From Sphingobacterium nematocida (GTDB lineage: Bacteria; Bacteroidota; Bacteroidia; Sphingobacteriales; Sphingobacteriaceae): a stretch of 64,000 nt of DNA. The first letter of the stretch is position 1; every line of letters starts with the position of its first letter. The translations under genes were made by a program, and so were the position numbers. Below the pieces are notes generated by a model that did no database searches, was not told the origin of the DNA, and was given only the letters and a program-made list of their open reading frames with translations. Location: positions 144,875 through 208,874 of the forward strand of contig NZ_FUZF01000005.1 in NCBI RefSeq assembly GCF_900168125.1. Reading direction: 5' to 3'. This document shows, in pieces, positions 9,333 through 18,002 of this stretch.

Positions 9333-10262
9333 ATGAAATTTAAAGGTATTGTATTGGCTTCTGTGTATCTGGCTATGTCTTCCTTGGTATTCGGACAGGA
9401 AAGTACACTCAAGGTTACTTCGAAACGCAACGACGATAAATCTGTGGATTTGCATTTTGAAAAGGATGATCCGGGTACAATGACGGTCAACCTCAAATTT
9501 AAATCAATTAGTAACTCGAGTACTCCTACGAATATTTGTAGAGCAGAGGGGTACTCTGGGACGTTGCTGACATTAAGACCTATGAATAAAGACAGTGGGA
9601 TTGATCTATCATATAGCTACCGCTATATTAGAGGGCGTCTGATGCCTAAGTTTGATAAAACATTTGTTTACGCACTCCCTTTTAGAGCTGGTACCGAGGT
9701 CTATGCACGTGAAGCTAGTTTTTTGAGCGCGAGGTATTTTGGGAACACAACACCTGATGATTGGAAAGTTTATCATTTTTATACGACCGATCAACAAGAA
9801 GTTACTGCTTCGAGAAAAGGAGTGGTGGTCGAAATAGTCGATCGGCATGAGGATGTGATGCTCGAGGATAAGGAATATAGCTCTAGCACGAACAGTATTA
9901 CGATAGAGCATAAAGATGGTACATTGTTGAAGTATGATGGATTGAGTAAAGGAAGTATTCAGGTCGAAGCGGGCGAGACCGTATTTCCTGGCCAGGTGAT
10001 AGGTAGCAATGTAAAGAGAGGTAATCATGGGTATTTTGTGAGTTTTATGCTGATGTATCTTAAGTCTGCAGAACTGGATGCGAATCAAGGAAAGAATATC
10101 ACAAATTCGACTAGCTTCTATGGTTTTATAACACCACTATTTGACATAGGATCTGAAGCTGCTATCCTGACTAAGGACAAGAAGTATATGGCGTCGATCA
10201 GTCCAGATCTTATGAGCAAAGAGATGAGTAAAAAAGAACTGAAGAATTATAAAGGAAAATAA
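9333..10262 (+). CDS. M23/LytM-like secreted protein, zinc site lost (probable pseudoenzyme)
   Basis: The protein has 309 residues with a signal peptide ending VFGQ. The centre (about 120-250) follows the LytM fold: FRAGTEVYA, then SRKGVVVEIVD, SITIEHKDGTLLKY and GETVFPGQVIG in the order seen in M23 endopeptidases. The zinc ligands are not there. In active enzymes a H-x3-D motif precedes the G-V-V strand and HxH ends the domain; here the end reads GNHGYFVSFML, with no HxH. It may act as a binding protein or an activator, as catalytically dead LytM factors such as EnvC do, but this is inference. Assignment of fold is fairly sure, loss of activity likely. Confidence 0.75.
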   Translation: MKFKGIVLASVYLAMSSLVFGQESTLKVTSKRNDDKSVDLHFEKDDPGTMTVNLKFKSISNSSTPTNICRAEGYSGTLLTLRPMNKDSGIDLSYSYRYIRGRLMPKFDKTFVYALPFRAGTEVYAREASFLSARYFGNTTPDDWKVYHFYTTDQQEVTASRKGVVVEIVDRHEDVMLEDKEYSSSTNSITIEHKDGTLLKYDGLSKGSIQVEAGETVFPGQVIGSNVKRGNHGYFVSFMLMYLKSAELDANQGKNITNSTSFYGFITPLFDIGSEAAILTKDKKYMASISPDLMSKEMSKKELKNYKGK

Positions 10263-10274
10263 GGCTTGCGTTAA

Positions 10275-10484
10275 TATCTAGACCGTGTTTCTAAGAACTT
10301 TGAAACCTTGATTATCAATAGAGGAAAAGATTCTGGAATAGTGGTGATGCCGTTAGAGGAATATAATTCCTTGATGGCAACAAATCATGAGTTGACATCT
10401 AGAAAGAATGAACAACGCTTAGATGCAGCGATTGATAAATTGAAGTATGGTACAAAGTTCAATAAAGAGATAATTGAAGATTGA
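10275..10484 (+). pseudogene. Phd/YefM antitoxin remnant, 5' truncated
   Basis: An open frame with no start codon before it (in-frame TAA at 10272-10274) encodes LDRVSKNFETLIINRG followed by GIVVMPLEEYNSLM, the second half of the Phd/YefM antitoxin fold, and a C-terminal tail that would bind the toxin. About 15-20 N-terminal residues with the DNA-binding start are missing. The stop codon is followed one base later by a toxin-like start. No alternative ATG gives a whole protein, so this is a decayed gene. Confidence 0.8.
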
Positions 10485-10485
10485 C

Positions 10486-10524
10486 ATGAAATATGTTTTT
10501 GTGGATGAATCTTGGGAAGATAGA
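10486..10524 (+). pseudogene. YoeB/Txe toxin remnant (first 13 codons)
   Basis: Directly after the antitoxin stop, the sequence encodes MKYVFVDESWEDR, which matches the usual start of YoeB/Txe mRNA-endonuclease toxins. The similarity then ends abruptly where the hairpin terminator of speA begins. The rest of the toxin, including its catalytic residues, is absent. The module cannot be functional. Confidence 0.75.
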
Positions 10525-10528
10525 ACAA

Positions 10529-10553
10529 AAAAGGAGCTTTTAAAGCTCCTTTT
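10529..10553 (-). terminator. Terminator of speA
   Basis: A nine-pair stem (AAAAGGAGC with GCTCCTTTT) and a 7-nt loop lie just past the speA stop; on the minus strand it is followed by TTGTTC. It also marks the break point of the toxin remnant. Confidence 0.75.
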
Positions 10554-10558
10554 CTTGT

Positions 10559-11950
10559 TTATTGATAACCTAAAAGTTTCATGACCTGTTTGGAGTTTTG
10601 CTCCTCACCAAACACTTCGTAGTTGAATGTCTCGTCTCTATTTCGACGGATGATCACGTGTTTTGGAGATGGTAATAAACAGTGGTGTATACCGCCATAG
10701 CCGCTTAATACATCTTGGTAAGCTCCAGTATGGAAGAATCCAAGGTATTGTACTTTACGTGTCTTGGGCATAAACACGGAGTTCATATGAGCTTCCTGAT
10801 TGTAATAATCCTGTCCGTCGCAAGTGATACCACCTAGATTGACACGCTCGTACTCCGAATCCCAGTTGTTGATCGGTAATAGGATGTATTTTTGGTTCAA
10901 TGCCCATACGTCCGGTAGGTTGGTAATGAATGAACCATCGATCATAAACCATTTCTCACGGTCATTCTGTAACTTACGGCCTAATACTTTGTAAAGTATA
11001 CCTGATGCCTCAGCCACCGTATACTTACCAAATTCGGTAATAATATCCGGTTCCATGACCTCGTGGTGCGCACAGATCTGCTTGATGCGGTTTACGATCT
11101 CATTGACCATGTATTCGTAATCGAAGTCATGCACCAAAGAATCTTTAAATGGCATACCGCCACCGATATCCAAGGTATCTAGATCAGGGTTTACTTTTTT
11201 GAATTTACAGTATAACGTAACGTATTTCTCTAACTCATTCCAGTAGTACGGGGTATCCGAAATACCGGAGTTGATAAAGAAGTGTAACAACTTTACTTTG
11301 AAGTTGGGGTTGTCTGCGATCTTATTATTGTAAAACTCGATAACTTCTTCAATACGGATACCTAGACGCGAAGTATAAAACTGCGAATCAGGCTGCTCTT
11401 CGGAAGCGATACGGATACCTAAAGCACAAGGTTGATCCAATTCGATCTCATCGTCATATAGGTTAAACTCTTCCTTGTTGTCCAATACAGGGATGATGTT
11501 GGTATACCCATCATGAATCATGTCGATGATATACTGCTTGTATTGATAGGTCTTAAAACCATTACAGATTACTGTAATGTCTTTGTTGACCGTACCGGCG
11601 CGTTCTAAAGAGTCGATCATAGGCATATCAAAGGCCGATGAGGTCTCCAAGTGGATGTCATTTTTAAGTGCTTCCTCTACAATATGCTTAAAGTGGGAAG
11701 ATTTGGTACAGTAACAGTACTTGTACGACCCCCTATAATCATGTTTAAGGATAGCGGTTTGAAAAAGAATCTTCGCCTGTTGAATTTTTTTGCTAATTAT
11801 AGGTAGATAGGTAAACCGCAATGGAGTTCCATATGTCTCTATCATTTCCATTAAATTCAAATCATGGAAGTACAATTCGTCGTCGATTATTTCGAATCCG
11901 TCTTGCGGAAAACCAACACTTAAGTCAAGAAATTCCTGATAGCTCTGCAT
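10559..11950 (-). CDS. speA: Arginine decarboxylase (PLP fold III)
   Basis: The protein has 463 residues and a fold-type III PLP decarboxylase layout. The PLP lysine lies in YKYCYCTKSSHF near residue 90. The glycine loop DIGGGMPF and the C-terminal GFFHTGAYQD-GYGG-HHCLLPSP are as in Bacteroidota SpeA. The enzyme makes agmatine from arginine for polyamine synthesis in the cytoplasm. It is shorter than the E. coli enzyme of about 650 residues, as is common in this phylum. It is divergent from argS, so two arginine-using genes share a 109-bp intergenic region. Related carboxynorspermidine or diaminopimelate decarboxylases are less likely given the length and motifs. Confidence 0.85.
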   Translation of the reverse strand: MQSYQEFLDLSVGFPQDGFEIIDDELYFHDLNLMEMIETYGTPLRFTYLPIISKKIQQAKILFQTAILKHDYRGSYKYCYCTKSSHFKHIVEEALKNDIHLETSSAFDMPMIDSLERAGTVNKDITVICNGFKTYQYKQYIIDMIHDGYTNIIPVLDNKEEFNLYDDEIELDQPCALGIRIASEEQPDSQFYTSRLGIRIEEVIEFYNNKIADNPNFKVKLLHFFINSGISDTPYYWNELEKYVTLYCKFKKVNPDLDTLDIGGGMPFKDSLVHDFDYEYMVNEIVNRIKQICAHHEVMEPDIITEFGKYTVAEASGILYKVLGRKLQNDREKWFMIDGSFITNLPDVWALNQKYILLPINNWDSEYERVNLGGITCDGQDYYNQEAHMNSVFMPKTRKVQYLGFFHTGAYQDVLSGYGGIHHCLLPSPKHVIIRRNRDETFNYEVFGEEQNSKQVMKLLGYQ

Positions 11951-11966
11951 TTTTTATTATTTTTGG

Positions 11967-11974
11967 CAAAGATA
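11967..11974 (-). promoter_or_regulatory. Bacteroidota-type -7 box of speA
   Basis: On the minus strand the sequence reads TATCTTTG, an exact match to the Bacteroidota -7 consensus TAnnTTTG, 16 bp before the speA start codon. This implies a very short 5' leader. No clear -33 TTG was found at the expected spacing. Confidence 0.5.
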
Positions 11975-12059
11975 TGCTTTCGTAATGAATACCTAAACAC
12001 TTTGGGTGTTATTTTTATCGTTCATTATCAATAGGATATGAATATTACATAATATTTAC

Positions 12060-13844
12060 ATGACTAATTCTATACAATTTACGCTCGTCCAAGAAACTGT
12101 AGCGGCGGTAAAGTCGCTTTATGGCGCTGATATTCCAGACAATCAGATTACTTTGCAGGAAACCCGCAAGGAATTTGAAGGTCAAATAACCATTGTCACG
12201 TTTCCTGTAACACGATTTTCTAAAAAATCGCCCGAGCAGACAGGAATGGAAATTGGAGAATATTTGCAACAGCATATTGCCTCGATTTCAGGCTATAATG
12301 TCATCAAGGGATTTTTAAATATTAGCTTGTCGGATGCGTATTGGATCTCCATGCTCAATGACAAGATCTCTAAACCAGATTTTGGTCAGTTTGCAAAAAA
12401 TGGGAAGAAGTTGATGGTGGAATATTCTTCGCCAAATACCAACAAACCACTGCATCTTGGCCATATCCGCAACAACCTATTAGGCTATTCAGTAGCAGAG
12501 ATACTGAAGGCGTATGGGTATGATGTGGTTAAAGCTAATCTGGTAAATGACAGGGGGATTCATATCTGTAAGTCAATGCTGGCTTGGCAACGATTCGGTA
12601 ATGGAGAGACCCCAGAATCTGCCGGTATGAAAGGTGACCACCTCGTGGGCAAATACTATGTTGTATTTGACAAAGAATATAAGAAGGAAATAGAGACCCT
12701 GAAAGCGGAAGGACAGTCCGAAGAGGAAGCTAAGAAAAATGCGCCTCTGATCAAAGCAGCTCAAACTATGTTGCAACAATGGGAGGCCGGAGATGAAGAG
12801 GTCATTTCTTTGTGGAAGACGATGAACGGCTGGGTATACGCTGGTTTTGAAGCGACATACAAACAGTTGGGCGTTGACTTTGATAAATATTACTACGAAT
12901 CGAATACGTACCTATTGGGTAAAGATATCATCCAGGAAGGATTGGAAAAAGGGGTTTTCTTTAAGAAAGAAGATAACTCGGTCTGGATCGATCTGACAGC
13001 CGAAGGTCTGGATGAAAAGCTGGTACTCCGTGGCGACGGTACTTCGGTATATATCACACAGGATCTAGGTACAGCACAGCTAAAATACGATGAGTTCCAC
13101 ATGGATGAGTCGATTTATGTGGTGGGCAATGAGCAGGACTACCATTTTAAGGTGTTATTTGCGATATTGAAAAAACTGGGTAAATCCTGGGCACAGGGAT
13201 TATTCCACCTTTCGTACGGCATGGTCGACTTGCCTTCGGGTAAGATGAAATCCCGTGAGGGAACGGTTGTTGATGCCGATGATCTGATGCGTGAAATGGT
13301 CGATACCGCAAAGGAACGTACCGAAGAATTGGGAAAAACGGAGGGATTTGAGGAAGACGAAAAAGCACAGCTTTACGATATGATCGGTATGGGCGCGCTG
13401 AAGTATTTCTTATTAAAAGTAGATCCGAAGAAGAGGTTACTTTTTGATCCAAAGGAGTCGGTCGATTTTCAAGGACACACTGGACCATTCATTCAGTATA
13501 CACACGCTCGTATCAAGTCGGTATTACGTAGGGCATCTTTTGACAGTGCTGCTGCTACTGTGGTGCCTTCTTCTTTTTCGCCTTACGAACGGGATCTTAT
13601 CTTGGCGCTATCCAACTACCCGATGGTAATTGAATCTGCAGCAAAGGAGTTCAGCCCGGCACAACTGGCAAATTATGTTTATGAAGTGGCCAAGCTGTAC
13701 AATAAATTCTATCACGAAGAAAGTATTCTTAAGGCAGAGCAGGAGGATGTGAAGACTTTCCGTCTGCATCTATCGGCAGCATCGGTCCGTATCATCGCTG
13801 AGAGTATGCGCATGCTGGGGATTGATTCGCCAGAGAGGATGTAA
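12060..13844 (+). CDS. argS: Arginyl-tRNA synthetase
   Basis: The protein has 594 residues, close to the usual class I ArgRS length. The HIGH-type signature is in SSPNTNKPLHLGHIRNN (about residues 122-138), the KMSKS-like loop in SGKMKSREGTVV (about 395-406), and the C-terminal DALR anticodon-binding domain ends with LRLLGIDSPERM-like wording. An N-terminal Add-2 domain is present (about 1-95). It charges tRNA-Arg in the cytoplasm. It is a single gene divergent from speA. Confidence 0.97.
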   Translation: MTNSIQFTLVQETVAAVKSLYGADIPDNQITLQETRKEFEGQITIVTFPVTRFSKKSPEQTGMEIGEYLQQHIASISGYNVIKGFLNISLSDAYWISMLNDKISKPDFGQFAKNGKKLMVEYSSPNTNKPLHLGHIRNNLLGYSVAEILKAYGYDVVKANLVNDRGIHICKSMLAWQRFGNGETPESAGMKGDHLVGKYYVVFDKEYKKEIETLKAEGQSEEEAKKNAPLIKAAQTMLQQWEAGDEEVISLWKTMNGWVYAGFEATYKQLGVDFDKYYYESNTYLLGKDIIQEGLEKGVFFKKEDNSVWIDLTAEGLDEKLVLRGDGTSVYITQDLGTAQLKYDEFHMDESIYVVGNEQDYHFKVLFAILKKLGKSWAQGLFHLSYGMVDLPSGKMKSREGTVVDADDLMREMVDTAKERTEELGKTEGFEEDEKAQLYDMIGMGALKYFLLKVDPKKRLLFDPKESVDFQGHTGPFIQYTHARIKSVLRRASFDSAAATVVPSSFSPYERDLILALSNYPMVIESAAKEFSPAQLANYVYEVAKLYNKFYHEESILKAEQEDVKTFRLHLSAASVRIIAESMRMLGIDSPERM

Positions 13845-13907
13845 GTGGAAGTGAGGAGAGTGATGAAGGTTATGGTGGTGAGGGTAATAAGGACAGAGGT
13901 GAACGAG

Positions 13908-13987
13908 TTAATTCCGATTAGATCGGGACAGGCAAGATCACAGGATAACAGGTTTATAGGTTAATCCCGATTGGATCGGGACAGGCA
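13908..13987. repeat. Two direct copies of a short palindromic repeat
   Basis: Two 27-bp units (13908-13934 and 13961-13987) start 53 bp apart and agree at 25 of 27 positions. Each contains a dyad of the form CCCGAT-3 bp-ATCGGG followed by ACAGGCA. A third, shorter relative (TCCCGACTAATCGGGACA) lies at 48725-48742 between kdpA and kdpB. All three are intergenic, which points to a dispersed mini-repeat family in this genome. Confidence 0.75.
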
Positions 13988-14022
13988 GGATAATTAGGTG
14001 TTCACTTTAAAGAGTTAGAAAA

Positions 14023-15099
14023 ATGAAAAAGTTTAAAGTTGGGTTAATAGGATTTTCGATAGGAGGTTATGTATTTCATGCGCCTTTTATCGCTAGTAAT
14101 CCAAATCTCGAATTATACAAAGTAACTGCTCGAAAAGAAGAGCAACAGAAGATGTTGGCCGAACGCTATCCTAATGCTATAGGCGTATTGTCTGCGGAAG
14201 ATATTATCCAAGATCCGGAGGTGGATATTGTGGTTATCGCTACTTCAAACGATGTTCATTTTAGCTTAGCCAAAGCGGCTTTAGAAGCGGGCAAAAATGT
14301 AATCGTAGAGAAGCCGTTTACCAATACGACGGAAGAAGCCGATTTCTTAATTGCATTGGCCAAGGAAAAAGGTGTATTGTTATCGGTGCACCATAATGCA
14401 CGCTTTCATTCGGACTATAAAACAGTGCAGAAGGTACTAGCCTCAGGAAGGCTGGGACGTGTAGTGCATTACGAAGCTCGGTTTGATCGGTTTCGTAACT
14501 TCTTGCGCGAGGGTGCTTGGCGCGAAGCTGCGCTTCCAGGATCGGGTATTCACTACGATTTAGGAGCTCATCTTATTGATCAGGCATTACAGTTGTTTGG
14601 TTATCCTGATGCAGTGTTTGCAGATTTGAGAGCACAGCGCGATGGAGCCAAAGCAGTGGATGATTTTGAGTTTATTTTATCCTACCCGAGTTTAAAGGTT
14701 TCGCTAAAGGGACAGATGCTCGCTAAAGAACCTACGCCAAGATTTGCAATATATGGTATGAATGGCTGTTTTGTAAAACGCGGTGTAGATCCTCAGGAAA
14801 ATATGTTACGTGCTGGTGTACGTCCTGAAAATGACCCTAAATGGGGGGTGGAACCGGCAGAGATACAGGGCAAACTCTCTTTGTTGGAAAATGGTGAAGA
14901 TGTAGAGGAATACGTGCTTAGTGAAATCGGGTCGGGACAGGATTTCTATAAAAACATTGTCGCGACGTTGTTGGGAGAGGAAGAACTGTTTGTCAAACCC
15001 GAACAGGCTAGGGATGTAATCCGTATTTTGGAACTGGCAGAACAATCCTGGGCGGAACAAAGAACGATTAAGACAGAAGGACAGTTGATATCTAGCTAG
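14023..15099 (+). CDS. Gfo/Idh/MocA-family NAD(P)-dependent oxidoreductase
   Basis: The protein has 358 residues. The N-terminal Rossmann fold starts KVGLIGFSIGGYVFHAPF, followed by VVIATSNDVHFSLA and the catalytic-region motif VEKPFT. The C-terminal GFO_IDH_MocA domain contains GSGIHYDLGAHLIDQALQLF. The layout resembles the YdgJ/scyllo-inositol dehydrogenase-like branch, acting on a sugar or polyol. The substrate is not deducible. It is followed after 50 bp by the flavoprotein gene. Confidence 0.9.
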   Translation: MKKFKVGLIGFSIGGYVFHAPFIASNPNLELYKVTARKEEQQKMLAERYPNAIGVLSAEDIIQDPEVDIVVIATSNDVHFSLAKAALEAGKNVIVEKPFTNTTEEADFLIALAKEKGVLLSVHHNARFHSDYKTVQKVLASGRLGRVVHYEARFDRFRNFLREGAWREAALPGSGIHYDLGAHLIDQALQLFGYPDAVFADLRAQRDGAKAVDDFEFILSYPSLKVSLKGQMLAKEPTPRFAIYGMNGCFVKRGVDPQENMLRAGVRPENDPKWGVEPAEIQGKLSLLENGEDVEEYVLSEIGSGQDFYKNIVATLLGEEELFVKPEQARDVIRILELAEQSWAEQRTIKTEGQLISS

Positions 15100-15149
15100 A
15101 AAAAGTGATAATATCATAACTTTCCTCACCTTTAATAACAAATAAAAAA

Positions 15150-16346
15150 TTGAATAACTACGACGCTATTATAATAGGAGCAGGTGCCTGTGGGTTGATG
15201 TGTGCGGTACAAGCTGGATTTTTGGGTAAGAAAACGCTTGTGCTGGAACGGAATGATAAACCAGGGGCCAAAATATTGATCTCTGGTGGTGGACGTTGTA
15301 ATTATACAAATCTATATACCTCTACCGACAATTTTGTGTCGGAGAATCCAAAATTTCTGAATGCTGTCTTTGCACAGTGGTCTGTGGATGATACGATAGC
15401 ATTTTTTGAGAATTTCGGACAGATTACGGGCCAAGAGAAGACGCTAGGTCAGCTTTTCCCTGTATCGAATAAAGCTAAGGATATCGTAGCCACATTTACC
15501 CAATTGATGTACGATACAGGGCAAGATATCTGGTTAAATACCTTGGTTAAGGACGTGAATCCAAATGGAGAAGGGTATCGCGTCACAATAGAGCGGAATG
15601 GGAAAACGGAGGACCTACTGACTTCCAAGGTTGTCTTTGCTTCGGGCGGGCTCCCGGTGGCGAAGCTGGGGGCTACTGATTTTGCCCTACGTACGGCTCG
15701 TCGATTGGGATTAGAAATCGTACCGACAGCACCTGCTTTGGTACCGCTTACTATTACGGGGAAAGATGCTGAATGGTATGCTTCGCTTTCTGGAAATTCG
15801 GTCTATGCCCGCGTGTATAACGATAAAATATCTTTTGAAGAGAATATACTGTTTACCCATTGGGGGCTAAGCGGTCCCGCTATCCTGCAAATATCTTCGT
15901 ACTGGCAGCCGGGTGAATCTTTTACCATGGATCTTTTACCAAGATTTAAGCTGCAGGATCTGATTGCTGAAGAGCGCAATTTTGGCGGCAAACGTACTGT
16001 TGGACAGATGCTGCAAAGCCATTTTACCAAAAAGATGGTGGATGCCTTAGCGCGATTTTTACCGGTGGATATCAAGATAGCTTCGTTAAGTAAGGCGGAT
16101 GCAAAACTGGTGGTAGAGACTATTCATCAGTTTAAAGTCAAAGCTGCTGGTGATAAAGGCTATGACAAAGCTGAGGTGATGCGTGGAGGTGTGTCTACGA
16201 CGGAGTTAAAAGCTAAAACATTGGAATCTAAAAAGTATCCGGGGTTGTATTTTGGAGGTGAAGCAGTGGATGTAACAGGTTGGCTGGGCGGATATAACTT
16301 TCAATGGGCCTGGGCCGCAGGATACGCCATAGCGCAAGATCTATAA
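15150..16346 (+). CDS. HI0933/YhiN-family FAD-dependent oxidoreductase
   Basis: The protein has 398 residues. The FAD dinucleotide motif IIGAGACGLMCAVQAG is at the N-terminus, followed by GAKILISGGGRCNYTN, which is diagnostic for the HI0933-like (BaiN/YhiN) family. The C-terminal GGEAVDVTGWLGGYNFQWAWAAG closes the FAD site. The start codon is TTG at 15150, since no ATG or GTG precedes the dinucleotide fold closely enough. The physiological reaction of this family is poorly defined, so only the fold is claimed. Confidence 0.9.
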   Translation: MNNYDAIIIGAGACGLMCAVQAGFLGKKTLVLERNDKPGAKILISGGGRCNYTNLYTSTDNFVSENPKFLNAVFAQWSVDDTIAFFENFGQITGQEKTLGQLFPVSNKAKDIVATFTQLMYDTGQDIWLNTLVKDVNPNGEGYRVTIERNGKTEDLLTSKVVFASGGLPVAKLGATDFALRTARRLGLEIVPTAPALVPLTITGKDAEWYASLSGNSVYARVYNDKISFEENILFTHWGLSGPAILQISSYWQPGESFTMDLLPRFKLQDLIAEERNFGGKRTVGQMLQSHFTKKMVDALARFLPVDIKIASLSKADAKLVVETIHQFKVKAAGDKGYDKAEVMRGGVSTTELKAKTLESKKYPGLYFGGEAVDVTGWLGGYNFQWAWAAGYAIAQDL

Positions 16347-16793
16347 TTTGTTGCTTGAACCGCGGGCTATTCATTGTTTTTCATATTTCATTTGTCTTTT
16401 TTAAGGTATTCAAGAGCCACTTCGTGGGTTTCCTTGATGAAAAAACGAAGCAAAAAAATCAAGACTTGGACATTGTTACGCTAAAAGCGTTTCAAATTCC
16501 TAAATTGATTTGAGACGTTCCGCTTTGTTTCACTTCGTAAATCAATTTTTTACGAAATTTAAATCACTTTCTTAACGCTACAAAGTCCTAGGTCGAAAGA
16601 AAGTAGCTGTACATTAAATATTGCATATACTGCTCATATACGACAATTGTCGCCTAAGAAGCTTTTGGGAATTGCAGGTGGAGGCACTATCGTTGTCCAA
16701 AAGGTTCAAGCGACACGCTTTTGTATACTTTTGGCAAGACAAAAGTATAGGCATGTCACGGCCTGAGTGACAATAAGGATTAGCTATATTAAT
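16347..16793. repeat. Noncoding stretch with imperfect inverted repeats (possible degenerate repeat element)
   Basis: About 450 bp without a convincing gene. Arms at 16468-16484 and 16574-16590 (GGACATTGTTACGCTAA against the complement of TTAACGCTACAAAGTCC) match at about 13 of 17 positions and enclose an AT-rich core with TTGATTT-AAATCAA pairs. Further on there is a perfect 10-bp stem (16724-16749, loop GCAAGA) and a TGTCAC-GTGACA stem (16754-16772). No transposase is present. It may be a decayed mobile mini-element or repeat of the genus. Confidence 0.4.
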
Positions 16794-16828
16794 AAAAGAG
16801 CGCTAGAATCAATATCTAGCGCTCTTTT
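16794..16828 (-). terminator. Strong hairpin terminator, probably bidirectional
   Basis: A perfect 14-bp stem (AAAAGAGCGCTAGA with its complement) and a 7-nt loop end the symporter gene on the minus strand. The A-rich and T-rich flanks would let it work in either direction. Confidence 0.85.
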
Positions 16829-16831
16829 AAT

Positions 16832-17998
16832 TTAAGCGTTTCTCTTTTTATAAATACTGTCCACAATCAATGCTATAGCCCCATCTCCAGTCACATTACA
16901 TGCTGTGCCAAAGCTATCCATCGCAATATATAGGGAGATCATCAACGCTTGATTCTGTGCATCAAAACCTAACATGGAAGCAATAACACCAATGGCAGCC
17001 ATGATAGCGCCGCCGGGTACGCCGGGTGCAGCAATCATAGTAACTCCTAACATGCATACAAAACCAGCCATCTGTATAGGGTCTATCGGCATACCTTGCA
17101 TGAGCATCAGGGCTACAACACAGGCTACAATCTTTAACATACTGCCCGCAAGATGTATGGTGGCGCACAAAGGAACGGTGAAGTTGGCGATGTCTTCACT
17201 GACACCAGCTTTCTTTGCCTGCGCCAAAGTGACCGGAATGGTGGCCGCAGAAGATTGGGTGCCCAATGCCGTGAAATAGGCAGGTAGCATCGTGGTCAGA
17301 AGACGAATCGGATTCTTTTTGCCGATAATACCGGCTATAACAAATTGTGTCAAGAGCAAGAGGATATGCATGATAAAAATCACGCCGATGATCTTGATGA
17401 AGACATCCAATATCATTCCGACTTTGCCCGAATAGGTCATATCCAAAAAGATCCCGAAAATGAACAAGGGAAGAATAGGAATGATCAGCTTTTCAATTAG
17501 AAACGATATTATTTTTTCAAAATCTATAGCTGCCTTTTCCAAGGTGGAATCTTCTAAACGTGCTAAACCTATGCCCACTAGAAATGCAAACACTAATGCG
17601 GTCATCACGTCAAATAGTGGCGGGAAGCTTAATGTAAAATAAGGTGTGAGAGCTTTGGTAGACTCTGCAATGTCGGTAGCTACCTGTCCTTGGATAAGAG
17701 AAGGAAAGATAGCCATACTACCGAAGTAGGAAGAGAAACCGGCAAATAAGGTCGATCCGTAGGCTATAGCGACGGTCATTAACAGGAGTTTGCCGGCGGT
17801 CTTGCCTAGTTTGGAAATAGCAGGAATAATCAAACCTACAATGATCAAGGGGATCAAAAACTTGAGCAGTTGATCAAATAGGGAATTGAAAGTTGCAAAA
17901 ATACGACCTATCGACTCGGGAATAATATAGCCTATACCTATGCCTAGCGCTATGGCTAGGACAACGCGGAACAGAAGATTGTCTATCAGTTTTCTCAT
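16832..17998 (-). CDS. Dicarboxylate/amino acid:cation symporter (DAACS family)
   Basis: The protein has 388 residues with at least eight hydrophobic segments. The start RKLIDNLLFRVVLAIALG and the serine-rich re-entrant loop GTQSSAATIPVTL are family hallmarks, as is DSFGTACNVTGDGAI near the end. Members take up glutamate, aspartate or C4-dicarboxylates with Na+ or H+ across the inner membrane. It lies four bases downstream of the M3 peptidase gene, so the two are probably co-transcribed. Peptide breakdown and acidic amino acid uptake would fit together (inference). Confidence 0.9.
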   Translation of the reverse strand: MRKLIDNLLFRVVLAIALGIGIGYIIPESIGRIFATFNSLFDQLLKFLIPLIIVGLIIPAISKLGKTAGKLLLMTVAIAYGSTLFAGFSSYFGSMAIFPSLIQGQVATDIAESTKALTPYFTLSFPPLFDVMTALVFAFLVGIGLARLEDSTLEKAAIDFEKIISFLIEKLIIPILPLFIFGIFLDMTYSGKVGMILDVFIKIIGVIFIMHILLLLTQFVIAGIIGKKNPIRLLTTMLPAYFTALGTQSSAATIPVTLAQAKKAGVSEDIANFTVPLCATIHLAGSMLKIVACVVALMLMQGMPIDPIQMAGFVCMLGVTMIAAPGVPGGAIMAAIGVIASMLGFDAQNQALMISLYIAMDSFGTACNVTGDGAIALIVDSIYKKRNA

Positions 17999-18002
17999 GT
18001 TC

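Noticed and set aside
10486..10584. 32-residue reading of the toxin start running into the end of speA
   Set aside because: Only the first 13 residues resemble YoeB; the rest is read from the terminator and the speA coding strand.
16304..16513. Small open frame overlapping the end of the flavoprotein gene
   Set aside because: It starts inside the flavoprotein gene in another frame, has low-complexity content and lies on the inverted-repeat stretch; no support for a gene.
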